Assembly (NCBI RefSeq): GCF_010975035.1
Contig: NZ_JAAIUV010000001.1
Location: 62,001 to 126,000, forward strand
DNA from: Neobacillus thermocopriae
Lineage (GTDB): Bacteria > Bacillota > Bacilli > Bacillales > Cytobacillaceae
Reading direction: 5' to 3'
Length of the DNA stretch: 64,000 nt
The position numbers and the translations under genes are program-made. Below the pieces are notes generated by a model. That model made no database searches. It saw nothing but the letters and a program-made list of their open reading frames with translations, and had not been told where the DNA came from. This document shows positions 18,620-27,987 of the stretch, piece by piece; position 1 is the first letter of the stretch; each line of letters starts with the position of its first letter.

Positions 18620-19522
18620 TTATTGGATGGCTCCACTATCGTCTGTGATCAGCAATGCACCGCTATCTTGGAGGAAAAACCTCTCTCCGCCATCCGTGAT
18701 ATACCCTGTTTTCATATCCCCGTTTTTCCGGTCAAGGAAGTACCATTTATCATTTAGATAGATCCACCCCGTTGCCATCGCACCATCAGCCAGGACATAA
18801 TACCATTTACCTTTCCAACTGATCCATTTACTCGTTGCCATACTTCCGTCAGACTGCAAAAAATACCATTTTTTATCCGTGTGTAACACCCATCTATTTT
18901 TAGCCATTACACCTTTATCGTAGTAAAACCATTTGCCATTAGATAGTTGCCAGTAGGATTTTGTGTTGGTTGATGCACCAATTTTTTTCTTTAATCCGAA
19001 GGCTTTCACAATTCCGTTTACATGTCCTTCTGCGATTTTATCCAGGAATGCTCCATCCTTCAGTTTGGCAACATCTGTTGAATTATCGATAAATAGATTT
19101 TCGGTTAAAATAGAAGGCATGTTGGTTTGTCGTAATACTGCATAATTTGCTCTCTTCTTACCTCTATCCTTAACATTACCGATTGTTTGCATAATCTCAG
19201 CATGTACAACATTTTGATAGACAACGGATTTGGAGCTGGCATTCGTATGGATAAATGACTCCCAACCCGTTCCTCCACCAGCGTTGATGTGGATAGACAT
19301 GAAATAATCTGCTTTCCATTGATTCGCTTTATTCGCCCGTTCTGCTAAGGTTAGATATCTATCATCAGTCCGGGTGTAGGACACTTCCACACCTTCATAT
19401 TCGCCTAATAGAGTCCCAATTTTTTTGGCGATAGTAAGAGTTAAATCTTTCTCTTGCAGCCCAAAGGCGCAGGCTCCTGGATCGTGTCCGCCGTGCCCTG
19501 GATCAATCATAACCTTAATCAT
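18620..19522 (-). CDS. N-acetylmuramoyl-L-alanine amidase (phage endolysin)
   Basis: 300 residues. Residues 1-175 are an Amidase_3 zinc hydrolase (IDPGHGGHDPG with zinc His, the FMSIHINAG His and a late catalytic Glu in SILTENLF). Residues 190-300 are five or so aromatic cell-wall-binding repeats (WYYVLADGAMATGWIY type), resembling choline-binding/CW_binding_1 repeats. It cleaves peptidoglycan between muramic acid and the peptide at lysis. ATG follows AAAGGAGAG. Lies directly downstream of the holin genes. Confidence 0.93.
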   Translation of the reverse strand: MIKVMIDPGHGGHDPGACAFGLQEKDLTLTIAKKIGTLLGEYEGVEVSYTRTDDRYLTLAERANKANQWKADYFMSIHINAGGGTGWESFIHTNASSKSVVYQNVVHAEIMQTIGNVKDRGKKRANYAVLRQTNMPSILTENLFIDNSTDVAKLKDGAFLDKIAEGHVNGIVKAFGLKKKIGASTNTKSYWQLSNGKWFYYDKGVMAKNRWVLHTDKKWYFLQSDGSMATSKWISWKGKWYYVLADGAMATGWIYLNDKWYFLDRKNGDMKTGYITDGGERFFLQDSGALLITDDSGAIQ

Positions 19523-19572
19523 TATTTATTCTCTCCTTTTATTAAATTAAAAAGAGCAGCAATACGCTACTC

Positions 19573-19812
19573 TTAATCTTGTTTTGGTTTTTGATATTTA
19601 AGTGCTTGGCTACTATCACTTACACCTGCAGTTGTCGGGTCATTAACGATACCACCAGCAATCAACACAAGTAAAATAGCGTCTACATACTTTTCATAAT
19701 GTCCTAGGTCCATTAAGCCTAAGTCAGTTACAATGAGCCCAACTAACGCAAAAAAAGCCACCCAAAACGGATAGCTTTGTAATCGTACTTTCCAGTTAAT
19801 TTTCAACCTCAT
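19573..19812 (-). CDS. Holin, phi LC3 type
   Basis: 79 residues: KINWKVRLQSYPFWVAFFALVG opens the phi-LC3/Blh holin family. Two membrane segments (about 13-32 and 42-58) are separated by LGLMDLGHYEKY. The DPTTAGVSDS motif in the tail is characteristic of the family. It forms the membrane lesion that frees the amidase. Start overlaps the XhlA-like gene by 4 bp. Confidence 0.93.
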   Translation of the reverse strand: MRLKINWKVRLQSYPFWVAFFALVGLIVTDLGLMDLGHYEKYVDAILLVLIAGGIVNDPTTAGVSDSSQALKYQKPKQD

Positions 19813-20102
19813 TCATCTCCCTTTTCCAATTTATCAATGCGCTTATGAGCCTGCTTTGCGGACTCTTCTACCCTTGTCACACGTTCGCCAAGCATTCCAA
19901 TTTGCTTTTCATTGGCCTTCAGGTCGATCCGAATGTCATCAACTCCCTTAATGATATAACCTAATTGTGCCTTTATTTCAGCACTTTCTGACGCCTCTTG
20001 CTTTGTCTCATCTGTATTTGTTTTTTGCTTGTTAAGTTGATAACCTTGATAGGCAACAATCAATCCTAATACCGATACAAGAATTCCTAACTCAATCGTC
20101 AA
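19809..20102 (-). CDS. XhlA/holin-associated membrane protein
   Basis: 97 residues. An N-terminal transmembrane helix (LGILVSVLGLIVAYQGYQL) is followed by a charged coiled coil (KAQLGYIIKGVDDIRIDLK, then RVTRVEESAKQAHKRIDKLE). This is the XhlA-type layout of proteins cooperating with the holin. TTG start after AAGGAG. Confidence 0.75.
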   Translation of the reverse strand: MTIELGILVSVLGLIVAYQGYQLNKQKTNTDETKQEASESAEIKAQLGYIIKGVDDIRIDLKANEKQIGMLGERVTRVEESAKQAHKRIDKLEKGDE

Positions 20103-20115
20103 ATGTAATCGCTCC

Positions 20116-20670
20116 TTAGTTCCAAGTTATAGATTTTATTTCCTCAATGGTGGTACAAGATTCTAGTATTGGCTGTAATTCATTTCTTAATTTAGCAATC
20201 TTACTGTTTTTATGGCCATAAGCCTTTTGAATTACCCTCATAAATGAGTCTTTGTCCAGCATGATTCTAACAGGTTGTCCGTCTTTCCAAGCTGTCCATT
20301 CCTGTTCAGCAATTATATTAGACGTGAATAAAACCAAAGTTTCTGTGAAATTGTCTTGTGCCTCAGCGTCAAAGCTAAATTCGTACTCTATTCCGTTTAC
20401 AGTGGCTTTAAAGTATCCTAAAATATCTTCCCTACATGCTTGACTTAACTCAGCGAATTTCTCTTGTTTTAGCTGATTTAAGACACTTTCCAAGTCACTC
20501 TCTATCCATTTATTATTTTCTAAGTCAAATTTAGGGGAGTAGAAACCCTCTCCCCAAGGGAATTCTATGAGAATTTTTCCTTCTTTTCGTGCCACATCAA
20601 TCTGTTTCTGTGTCATCAAATAATGTTCAACTATGTTTCCATCTGAATCTACTTCCCAAACTTGAATCAT
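20116..20670 (-). CDS. Tail-associated protein, DUF4376-like
   Basis: 184 residues, soluble. A short N-terminal domain (MIQVWEVDSDGNIVEHYLM) precedes a helical DUF4376-like part (ELSQACREDILGYFKATVNG, then a C-terminal IAKLRNELQPILESCTTIEEIKSI). DUF4376 proteins sit next to tail fibres and are often assembly factors. Immediately downstream of the large tail protein. Confidence 0.6.
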   Translation of the reverse strand: MIQVWEVDSDGNIVEHYLMTQKQIDVARKEGKILIEFPWGEGFYSPKFDLENNKWIESDLESVLNQLKQEKFAELSQACREDILGYFKATVNGIEYEFSFDAEAQDNFTETLVLFTSNIIAEQEWTAWKDGQPVRIMLDKDSFMRVIQKAYGHKNSKIAKLRNELQPILESCTTIEEIKSITWN

Positions 20671-20688
20671 CTAATCTCACCTCTCATA

Positions 20689-23600
20689 TTATTTTGAAGC
20701 TAACCAGCTACAACCGTCTAAGGATACCCATCCGTTAGCACCCGAAGGAACATAGATAAGTAATCTTCCAGTAGTTTCAAGTGTTATATATCCCACTTGA
20801 TAACCGTTTCCACAGTTTATGCTAAAGGCAATTTTATTTAACGGTCTAAGACCAGCAGGAACAGTCCAAAGTTGTCCGTTACTTCCTCCTTTAATAGCAC
20901 CAGTAAGGTAAACCATGCCGTCTGCTGTTTGATATATACAAGGGTACTGATAAATTGGAGAACCACCGTAAACAGACCATCCACTCGTCATAGAACTATA
21001 GAAATATATCGGTTGTGTTAATAGGTTAATAGGCTTGTCAAAGGAGATTGCACCCGAACCACCATCAAACCACATGGCTGAGTACTTACTGTTTCCTCGG
21101 AACTCTAGTGTGTTACCTGTTATAACAAGCCCACCAGCCTCCTTACCATTGTGTTTAGTGGAGAAGTCAATAGCACCTTGTCCAACCTTAACCCTGTCTT
21201 GTGCTGTTATACCTTCAAAGTTATAGTCCAATACACTTAAAAGCCCTGTACTGTCTAAGGTTAAGGAGTTTGTACCATATCCATCATTGTACGGGTCAAT
21301 GACGAATTTACTTCCCTTAATAGTAGAACCGTTTAATGTACCTGAGAATGTGCCTGTAGCACCACTTAGAGTACCTTTAAACGTTACGTTACCGTTTGAA
21401 TCAACTACGAATTTTCCGTTACCTAGGTTCATAGTTACACCATCGATTGACCCTGCTGTTACGTTACCTAAATCTGCTGATAGTGAACTTAACTTACTTA
21501 CATTTAGTACATCAGCAGTCATTAGAGCAGTTGCCCATGTACTTCCGGTCCATTTCTTGATAGCTATTACTTTACCGGATGAGTCAGTTTGGAACCACGT
21601 ACTATTGACAGCAGGATTGCTTGGGGCAGTAGTTCCCATGTGTGCTACACCGTCTTTTCCTTGTGGTCCTTGTGGTCCTTGCGGTCCTTGATCCCCTTTA
21701 TCTCCTTTATCACCCTTATCTCCCTTAGCACCTGTAATACAAGCAGGAGAACTTTCAATAGTCGTACCGTTTGTGTACTTAGTTACTGTCTTAGACCACA
21801 TGTACTTTCCGTTCTGCCATGCTGGTGCAGTTGTTGACCAACTACCACCTGTTAGTGATGTTGGTGAAGTTGAAAGATAATACCATACGTCTACCGAACT
21901 TATACCGTTACCAGTACTTCCTTTTCCACCAGTTACACATATAGGTGTAGTGGTTATACTTGTACCGTCTGTATAAGTAATAACACTTCTAGTCCAAATA
22001 TACTTACCGTCCTGCCATGTTGGTGCTGTTGTTGACCAACTTCCTCCACTTTGAGTAGTTGCAGAGGTAGACAGATAATACTGTTCTTGAATTGAAGATA
22101 CGCCTTTACCATCTTTACCGTCCTTACCGTCTTCGCCTCGTATCAATGACCAACTATAATCAGTAGGGTTCGTGGATTCATTAGGAGTCGATTTGTTATA
22201 GGCTATACCCATATACTTCTTGCCAGTAGGTGAATCCGACATACCGGTTCCTTTATCGTCATCAGCGTACTTAATCCAAGTGTAGTAAGTTACACCGTCA
22301 GCACCTTTCACACCTTGAGGACCTTGAATTAAAGCCCAGGTATAATCAGCAGGATTGTTACTTTCAGTAGGTGTCGTTTTGTTGTAAGCTAGCCCGATGT
22401 ATTTCTTACCATCAGGATAATCCGACATGCCGTTTCCTTGTATATCATCAGCGTATTTGACCCAAGTGTAAAGAGTTTGACCGTCTTTTCCTGCTGGACC
22501 TTGGGCTCCGTCATTTACATCAGCAATTGTATACTGCGATACGGATATGACCTTATCATCCGACACAACTTCAACGATAAACGTGGCTTTTACGTCTACA
22601 TCATCGCCAGTGACTGTAATGGATTTGCCTGTGCGCGTAAAGCTTGTCTGAATACCATCCTTATCCTTTTTAATCCATCTGTACATGAATCTAGTACCGT
22701 CCAAGTCAGTCTCTTGACCCGCTAAAAAAGTTACTGCGCGTAATGTAGTTGTACCTACACCATTTTTAAAGACGCTTCCAGCGCTGGAAACTATCGTAGA
22801 GAGTACTAGTTTGGATACCTTATCGTTCATGATTTTTTTAAGACTAGCAATCTGTTTTTCTAAATCTTCTTTTTTGTATTCAATAAAGTTGCCAATCTTA
22901 AAATTTAGGACTCTCCTTAATGAGACGTCCTCCGTAATTTCCTGTATGCGAGCTTCAAGATAAAGAGGAGGAGTGTAGCCGTCATCTTTAATCCGCACCG
23001 TTTGGCCAAGCCTGATTTTCTCATGTTCTCGGCCATAAATATGCTCGATAGCAGCCGCTTCACATTCGTAGCTGACAATAGCGTCAATACGCTTTTTTAA
23101 CTCGTTTTCAGTCAATTGTGTTAATCGTTGGAGAGTCATGTTTTGATCGGTAGATTCAGGTTCGTAGACCTCAATTAAGTGCTGACCATTTCTCCCCCAG
23201 CGTTGGAGTGCCTCTTTATCTTCTACTAATACGGTTAAACGTGTACCATCTTCTCGTTCCGGTCCAATACCCAACAATGCGGTCACTATCCTGCTGCTGT
23301 CCTCTTTTCGCTTTATACCGATAAGGTCTTTACCAAACAGGATTTCCTTGCCTTCAAAGCCGGCAATCTGTTTTTTCATGTCCACGTATCGGGCAACAAC
23401 TTTATTCCCTTTGACAACGATTCTAAAACGCAATTCAAGGTCAAATTCAGAGGCGATTAATTTAAGCAGGCTATATGGATCTGTGTGCTTTTCAATTTTT
23501 ATAGTGCGAATAAATCCAGGGTAATCAACATCCCCTAGTTCCCATTCAGTGCCGTCTACTGCTAGCTGACCAGCAATTTGTGGAGGGGCACCTTCTATCG

Positions 23601-23907
23601 TTTGTGGCTCAATTACTTTTGCTTTTTTCAAATCGACGAAACTAGCATCCGATTTTACGATTTTTTCATTGCGTTTGTATTGCTCCGCATAGTTGATGAT
23701 GTATTCATGGAAATATCCATCCGCATCCTCAACAAGCAATCTATTTCGTTTTTCAAGCAAGTTAAACTTTTTATATGCAATAAAATCAAACGTATTTTGA
23801 TTTTCAAGAGATGAGACGCGTACAGGGTCTGTTAATTCTCCCTTTATCGTGTTGAGTGTACCAATGATGTCATCAGTCTGCTTATCAAGAATGTGCACTA
23901 GCGCCAT
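20689..23907 (-). CDS. Tail protein: endopeptidase-type N-terminus, collagen-like and fibre C-terminus
   Basis: 1072 residues. Residues 1-370 are a prophage tail (Tal/endopeptidase-type) domain forming the baseplate hub. A coiled coil and a beta domain (to about 470) follow. Then come two copies of a module starting YTWVKYADD (about 479 and 549), two copies of a YYLSTS-type module (about 609 and 675), a collagen-like GDKGDKGDQGPQGPQGPQG run near 727-755, and a beta-rich C-terminus ending in a receptor-binding-like part. It would bind the host cell surface at the tail tip. Starts MALVHILD, overlapping Dit by 10 bp. Confidence 0.88.
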   Translation of the reverse strand: MALVHILDKQTDDIIGTLNTIKGELTDPVRVSSLENQNTFDFIAYKKFNLLEKRNRLLVEDADGYFHEYIINYAEQYKRNEKIVKSDASFVDLKKAKVIEPQTIEGAPPQIAGQLAVDGTEWELGDVDYPGFIRTIKIEKHTDPYSLLKLIASEFDLELRFRIVVKGNKVVARYVDMKKQIAGFEGKEILFGKDLIGIKRKEDSSRIVTALLGIGPEREDGTRLTVLVEDKEALQRWGRNGQHLIEVYEPESTDQNMTLQRLTQLTENELKKRIDAIVSYECEAAAIEHIYGREHEKIRLGQTVRIKDDGYTPPLYLEARIQEITEDVSLRRVLNFKIGNFIEYKKEDLEKQIASLKKIMNDKVSKLVLSTIVSSAGSVFKNGVGTTTLRAVTFLAGQETDLDGTRFMYRWIKKDKDGIQTSFTRTGKSITVTGDDVDVKATFIVEVVSDDKVISVSQYTIADVNDGAQGPAGKDGQTLYTWVKYADDIQGNGMSDYPDGKKYIGLAYNKTTPTESNNPADYTWALIQGPQGVKGADGVTYYTWIKYADDDKGTGMSDSPTGKKYMGIAYNKSTPNESTNPTDYSWSLIRGEDGKDGKDGKGVSSIQEQYYLSTSATTQSGGSWSTTAPTWQDGKYIWTRSVITYTDGTSITTTPICVTGGKGSTGNGISSVDVWYYLSTSPTSLTGGSWSTTAPAWQNGKYMWSKTVTKYTNGTTIESSPACITGAKGDKGDKGDKGDQGPQGPQGPQGKDGVAHMGTTAPSNPAVNSTWFQTDSSGKVIAIKKWTGSTWATALMTADVLNVSKLSSLSADLGNVTAGSIDGVTMNLGNGKFVVDSNGNVTFKGTLSGATGTFSGTLNGSTIKGSKFVIDPYNDGYGTNSLTLDSTGLLSVLDYNFEGITAQDRVKVGQGAIDFSTKHNGKEAGGLVITGNTLEFRGNSKYSAMWFDGGSGAISFDKPINLLTQPIYFYSSMTSGWSVYGGSPIYQYPCIYQTADGMVYLTGAIKGGSNGQLWTVPAGLRPLNKIAFSINCGNGYQVGYITLETTGRLLIYVPSGANGWVSLDGCSWLASK

Positions 23908-25334
23908 CTATCACGCCACCTCACTTCTGTAGTTAAGACTGCATCTGCAGGCTCTACCACAACGGCATTGGCTCCGGGTTTTAACGGAAAATAATCCCCA
24001 ATAAATGCTTTCTCCTTTGTGATGTCCTCCCCGTTACGTCTAATAATATCGTTGACATGGTCAAACTCAACAATGTCACCAACTCTCGCCACGTATGGGA
24101 CTTGGTTTTCTGTGCCATTATTCAACTTAAAGACCTTGATATCTTGAATTCTTTGGTCAGTTGTTGGCACCGATCCGTACTGCCATAATTGCACTTGTAT
24201 TTGACCTATTGGAGCTGTATAGAGATTGTTGGTATCATGCCATTCTTTTAATCTCCTAGAGTGATGCTGCCCTTTATTATCAATTTGAGCAACATAAGCA
24301 GTCCATACATTGCCTTTTCTTGTGATCCGTAAAATCCCATCAAAATTCGCCCAAACCCATTCATAATCTCCACGCTCGTTGATAATGTCATGTCCTTTAG
24401 CATCATTACCGGCTCGCAATCGAGCCCAGTTAGCTTGAGATCCAGCAGATCGTTTAGTCATTAGAAATTTACAAACAATTCGATTGTTAACATCAAGAGC
24501 ATCAATCTCAATGCTACCGGTTTGTCCAGACTTTCCTTTTTGAGTAATAAGCACATCAATTTTAAAGTCTTGTAAAGTTGATCCTAAACTTGCCTTAAGT
24601 GCCGGACCATGCCAACCCGTATCAGTTCCATAGTCATCGGTGTAAAAAGCATAACCGTTTGATTTTAGCGTACCTTTATTTGTGCCACCTTCGATAGTGG
24701 ACGTTCCTGTCCATCCAACAGTGGTATTACATTGATGCCAAAATATCCTAGTTTCTGGCTCGTAAGGTTGTTGAGTCACTTCGGTAGGGGTGCCTATCAG
24801 ATTAATATTTTCTCCATCACTAACAGCCAAATAGGTGGTATCTTGCTTGACTTCTACTTTTATCACCGGGTATGTCTCAACACTACCAATAACATTCACT
24901 GTACCAGCATCCGAAAATGAAGCAGTTTGTTCTGGTCCATACTTGTATGGATCAGGGCATATAAATGTGATAAGACCTTCTCCTCCGCCATCAAAATCCT
25001 CTATCTCCAATTGACCATCTACAACGGCATAATAAATTCTATCGGGCTCGTCATCAAAAATTAATTCCTCTGGTTTGGCTGTTATAAGCCATGTGGCTAA
25101 ATCATCTTTGAGTTTTTGTAATTCCTCTTTATTGCTTGCCTTTATAAAAACAGGCTGCTCAATTATTTTTATATCGGTATTTGTACTTGTTAGGAAAGCT
25201 CCAACCTTTCCTGGAATGTATAATAAATTCCTTTTAATATTGTAAATTTGACGTTTTCCTTTTCTCTCATCATCGCAATAGAGATAGTCTTTCCTTTTAC
25301 CATTAAAAGAAAAGGAATAAATCACTTGCCTCAC
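23898..25334 (-). CDS. Distal tail protein (Dit) with inserted carbohydrate-binding-like domain
   Basis: 478 residues. The N-terminal part (SFNGKRKDYLYCDDER) and the C-terminal galectin-like end (PLKPGANAVVVEPADAVLTTEVRWRDR) are Dit features. Between residues about 190 and 415 lies an insert with a lectin/laminin-G-like strand pattern (GWTGTSTIEGG, then GTAPIGQIQVQLWQYGS). Plain Dits are about 250 residues, so this is an evolved Dit likely contributing to host binding. GTG start; a second GTG three codons in is equally possible. Confidence 0.85.
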   Translation of the reverse strand: MRQVIYSFSFNGKRKDYLYCDDERKGKRQIYNIKRNLLYIPGKVGAFLTSTNTDIKIIEQPVFIKASNKEELQKLKDDLATWLITAKPEELIFDDEPDRIYYAVVDGQLEIEDFDGGGEGLITFICPDPYKYGPEQTASFSDAGTVNVIGSVETYPVIKVEVKQDTTYLAVSDGENINLIGTPTEVTQQPYEPETRIFWHQCNTTVGWTGTSTIEGGTNKGTLKSNGYAFYTDDYGTDTGWHGPALKASLGSTLQDFKIDVLITQKGKSGQTGSIEIDALDVNNRIVCKFLMTKRSAGSQANWARLRAGNDAKGHDIINERGDYEWVWANFDGILRITRKGNVWTAYVAQIDNKGQHHSRRLKEWHDTNNLYTAPIGQIQVQLWQYGSVPTTDQRIQDIKVFKLNNGTENQVPYVARVGDIVEFDHVNDIIRRNGEDITKEKAFIGDYFPLKPGANAVVVEPADAVLTTEVRWRDRWR

Positions 25335-25340
25335 CTACCT

Positions 25341-27977
25341 TCATTTAAAAAGATTTTCTCTATTGTTTTTAAATTCTTGCATTTCTGTTATAGGATCGAC
25401 TAACCATTCTGCCAAAGTTCGTTGATCTGATGTCACAAGTTGGATGTGTAGTGGCTGTCTATTGGTATTCATTGTTCTGGCAATCCCTCTTCCAATTGCT
25501 CCTAATGTCTCTTCGTTAAGTGGTAATGCTGCCTCTGGTCCTGCTTCACCAGCTCCTTGTAATCTACCTCCATACATACCGAAAATGGTTGGTTGAGTAA
25601 AAATCGCCCCTTTTGCACGCCAATCAACACTAATTTTAGGAACACTAGGTGGTTTAAGGCTAAACTCACCAGAAATTTTAAACTTAGGTAATTTAGGAAG
25701 CTCTATTTTAGGAATTTTTAATTTCAATCCAGAAAAGAATCCCTTTATTTCATCTACAATTTCACCAATAGTTACTTTTGCTTCCCGAATAGGTGAAATA
25801 ATTTTCTCTTTCGTTTGTCTAATAATTTCCGCTGCCTTATCTCGCAAATTATTAAACTTTTCTACTGCACCTTCTTTTAATTCATTGAATTTATTTACCG
25901 CACCTTGTTTCATTTCATTAAACTTATTAACAAAGGTTTCTTTTGCTTTTGAAACATTTTCGGAAAGCCAGGAAGTAAATTGCTTCCACTTTTCACTTAT
26001 CCATTCGGTAATTTTCCCCCAATTTTGTACGACAACAATTATTGCAGCAATTGCAGCCGCAACGGCTAAAATAATTCCGATAATTGGTAACAAAGGTACT
26101 TGCAAAGCTGTTACAGCTGCTGCCAATCCAAAAATAACTGGGATAGCTATTGCAGCCACTGCTATAAGTCCGCCAAACACAATTACAAATGTTTGAACGG
26201 GTTCAGGTAATTTACCAAACCAATCAGCCATTGTAGATAAGATATCAACAACCGGAGTTAAAGTATCGACTAAATTTTGACCTATTGGAGCTAATGATGT
26301 TTGCAGTTCGCGTAAGGATGATTGCCATTTTTCACCCGGGCTTTTTTGTGACATTTCTTCTGCTTTACCAGTAACATCAGTAAAAGCATTTCCAACACTA
26401 AATAAAGCAGCAGCCCCATCTATACCCAAGTCTTCAAATTGAGTGGATAATAATGATAAAGCTTTTTGTTGTTCGGTAGGTGTCATCTTATTTAAATCCT
26501 GAGATATACTTTCAGCTACATCAGCAACGGTTGCTTTTCCTTTTTCCCAATCCTCAAATACTTTTTGAGTGTCAGCAGAGAATGAATCCATAATTTTCTC
26601 AAATGAACCATCGCCTAATTTTATTTGCAACTCCTTAACGGCATCCGCTGCCTTATCAGCGTTCATCGAACCATTTTCCAACCCATTTTTAATGATTTGA
26701 AACATTTGATCAGCTGAATATCCTGCTGCTTCAAAATGTGGACTATACTCATTTAGCGTGTCTAAAAAGTCATCAGTAATATCCAACCCATTCATAAATC
26801 CAGCAGCAATGAAATCTAGCGATTCTTGACCTGTTAAACCGAATTCTTTCATCAATCTTTTTGCAGCAAGAACATTATCTTTAACATCAGTTCCTGTTCT
26901 CTTAGAAATGGTCGTAATTTGATTAGTTAGTTTTTCTAAGTCAGCATTATTTAAGTCCCCGAATTGCTGTTTTACTAGCATTACCGCTTCACTGGCTTCA
27001 TCCATTGAGCCAACGACACCATTTTTAAACACTTCATCCACTACATCATTCAACTTTTCCGCTTCTTTGGCTGTTATTCCTAAATTAGCTTGCAAATAAG
27101 TTTGTGAGTCACCAAAAGATAACCCCATATCCATTGCAGTTTTACCTAATTCAAGCAATTTATCAGTTACACCTTGGATAGCGTCTGCAACCTCCATAAA
27201 GAGATCAGCACTTAATTTTTTATTTACACCATCCAGTCCCTGTTCTGCTTTATTACCGCTTGATTTCAAGCTTTCTAATTTGCTACCAAACTGTGCAATT
27301 TCGGTCTTTGCTTGATTGAGTTTTGTTTCAAGCTGCATAACTTCACGACTATTTTCACCATATACTTTTTTAGCTCTGTCAAGCTGATTCTCCAAATTGC
27401 TGACGACACGTTCGGTTAAAGCCATTTGTTGAGATAGTTGTTTTTGAGCTAATTCAACTCTATCTGCTTCAGTTGCATTTTCTCCTAGTTGAGCCGCCTG
27501 CAATTTAAAAGATGATGTAAGTTTTTTCTGTTCAGTTTCTAATAGTGAGCTTTCACTTTTTAATTGTTCAAGTTCCTCCTGTGCTTTTCTGGCCTCCTGT
27601 GCTTCTTCGGATAAACCTTCATTTACACGATCCAATGACCTTTGTAATGACATTTCAGCGCGCTCTGAATCTAATAATCTGTTATACATTTGAGTAAGTT
27701 GTCCAGTTGTTGTCTTTGTGCTTTTGGACATTTCCTCATATTGAGCCCGTAACATTTCAGTTCGTTTCCGAGCTGCTTCCATTTGAACTTCAAGTTTCTT
27801 TTTCTCAGCACGAAGTTTATCAGTTACTTTTGCGTCGTCACCCATTGCAGCAATATGGTTCTTATATTCTTTAGCTGCAGTATTCATGATTGCATTTATT
27901 TCACGCAGCGTTTTTGCATATTGGACTTGTCCATCCATTTTGAAATTCAAGACTACATTTTTTTCTTTATCTGCCAC
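25341..27977 (-). CDS. Tail tape measure protein
   Basis: 878 residues. The N-terminal 240 are coiled coil; 260-520 are the TP901-type tape-measure core (AVMLVKQQFGDLNNADLEKL, TGTDVKDNVLAAKRL). Hydrophobic segments lie at about 592-655, then a charged coiled coil of SEKWKQFTSWLSENVSKAK type and a Gly-rich C-terminal end. It sets tail length and takes part in DNA ejection. GTG start after GAGGTG. Located between the tail chaperone genes and Dit, as in siphoviruses. Confidence 0.95.
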   Translation of the reverse strand: MADKEKNVVLNFKMDGQVQYAKTLREINAIMNTAAKEYKNHIAAMGDDAKVTDKLRAEKKKLEVQMEAARKRTEMLRAQYEEMSKSTKTTTGQLTQMYNRLLDSERAEMSLQRSLDRVNEGLSEEAQEARKAQEELEQLKSESSLLETEQKKLTSSFKLQAAQLGENATEADRVELAQKQLSQQMALTERVVSNLENQLDRAKKVYGENSREVMQLETKLNQAKTEIAQFGSKLESLKSSGNKAEQGLDGVNKKLSADLFMEVADAIQGVTDKLLELGKTAMDMGLSFGDSQTYLQANLGITAKEAEKLNDVVDEVFKNGVVGSMDEASEAVMLVKQQFGDLNNADLEKLTNQITTISKRTGTDVKDNVLAAKRLMKEFGLTGQESLDFIAAGFMNGLDITDDFLDTLNEYSPHFEAAGYSADQMFQIIKNGLENGSMNADKAADAVKELQIKLGDGSFEKIMDSFSADTQKVFEDWEKGKATVADVAESISQDLNKMTPTEQQKALSLLSTQFEDLGIDGAAALFSVGNAFTDVTGKAEEMSQKSPGEKWQSSLRELQTSLAPIGQNLVDTLTPVVDILSTMADWFGKLPEPVQTFVIVFGGLIAVAAIAIPVIFGLAAAVTALQVPLLPIIGIILAVAAAIAAIIVVVQNWGKITEWISEKWKQFTSWLSENVSKAKETFVNKFNEMKQGAVNKFNELKEGAVEKFNNLRDKAAEIIRQTKEKIISPIREAKVTIGEIVDEIKGFFSGLKLKIPKIELPKLPKFKISGEFSLKPPSVPKISVDWRAKGAIFTQPTIFGMYGGRLQGAGEAGPEAALPLNEETLGAIGRGIARTMNTNRQPLHIQLVTSDQRTLAEWLVDPITEMQEFKNNRENLFK

Positions 27978-27987
27978 TTATCCCACC

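Noticed and set aside
21287..21691. 134-codon plus-strand open frame
   Set aside because: Antisense to the repetitive tail gene, with no ribosome site and low-complexity composition.
21649..21725. Tandem repeats that could be read as a repeat array
   Set aside because: They are codons of the collagen-like Gly-x-y run in the tail protein.
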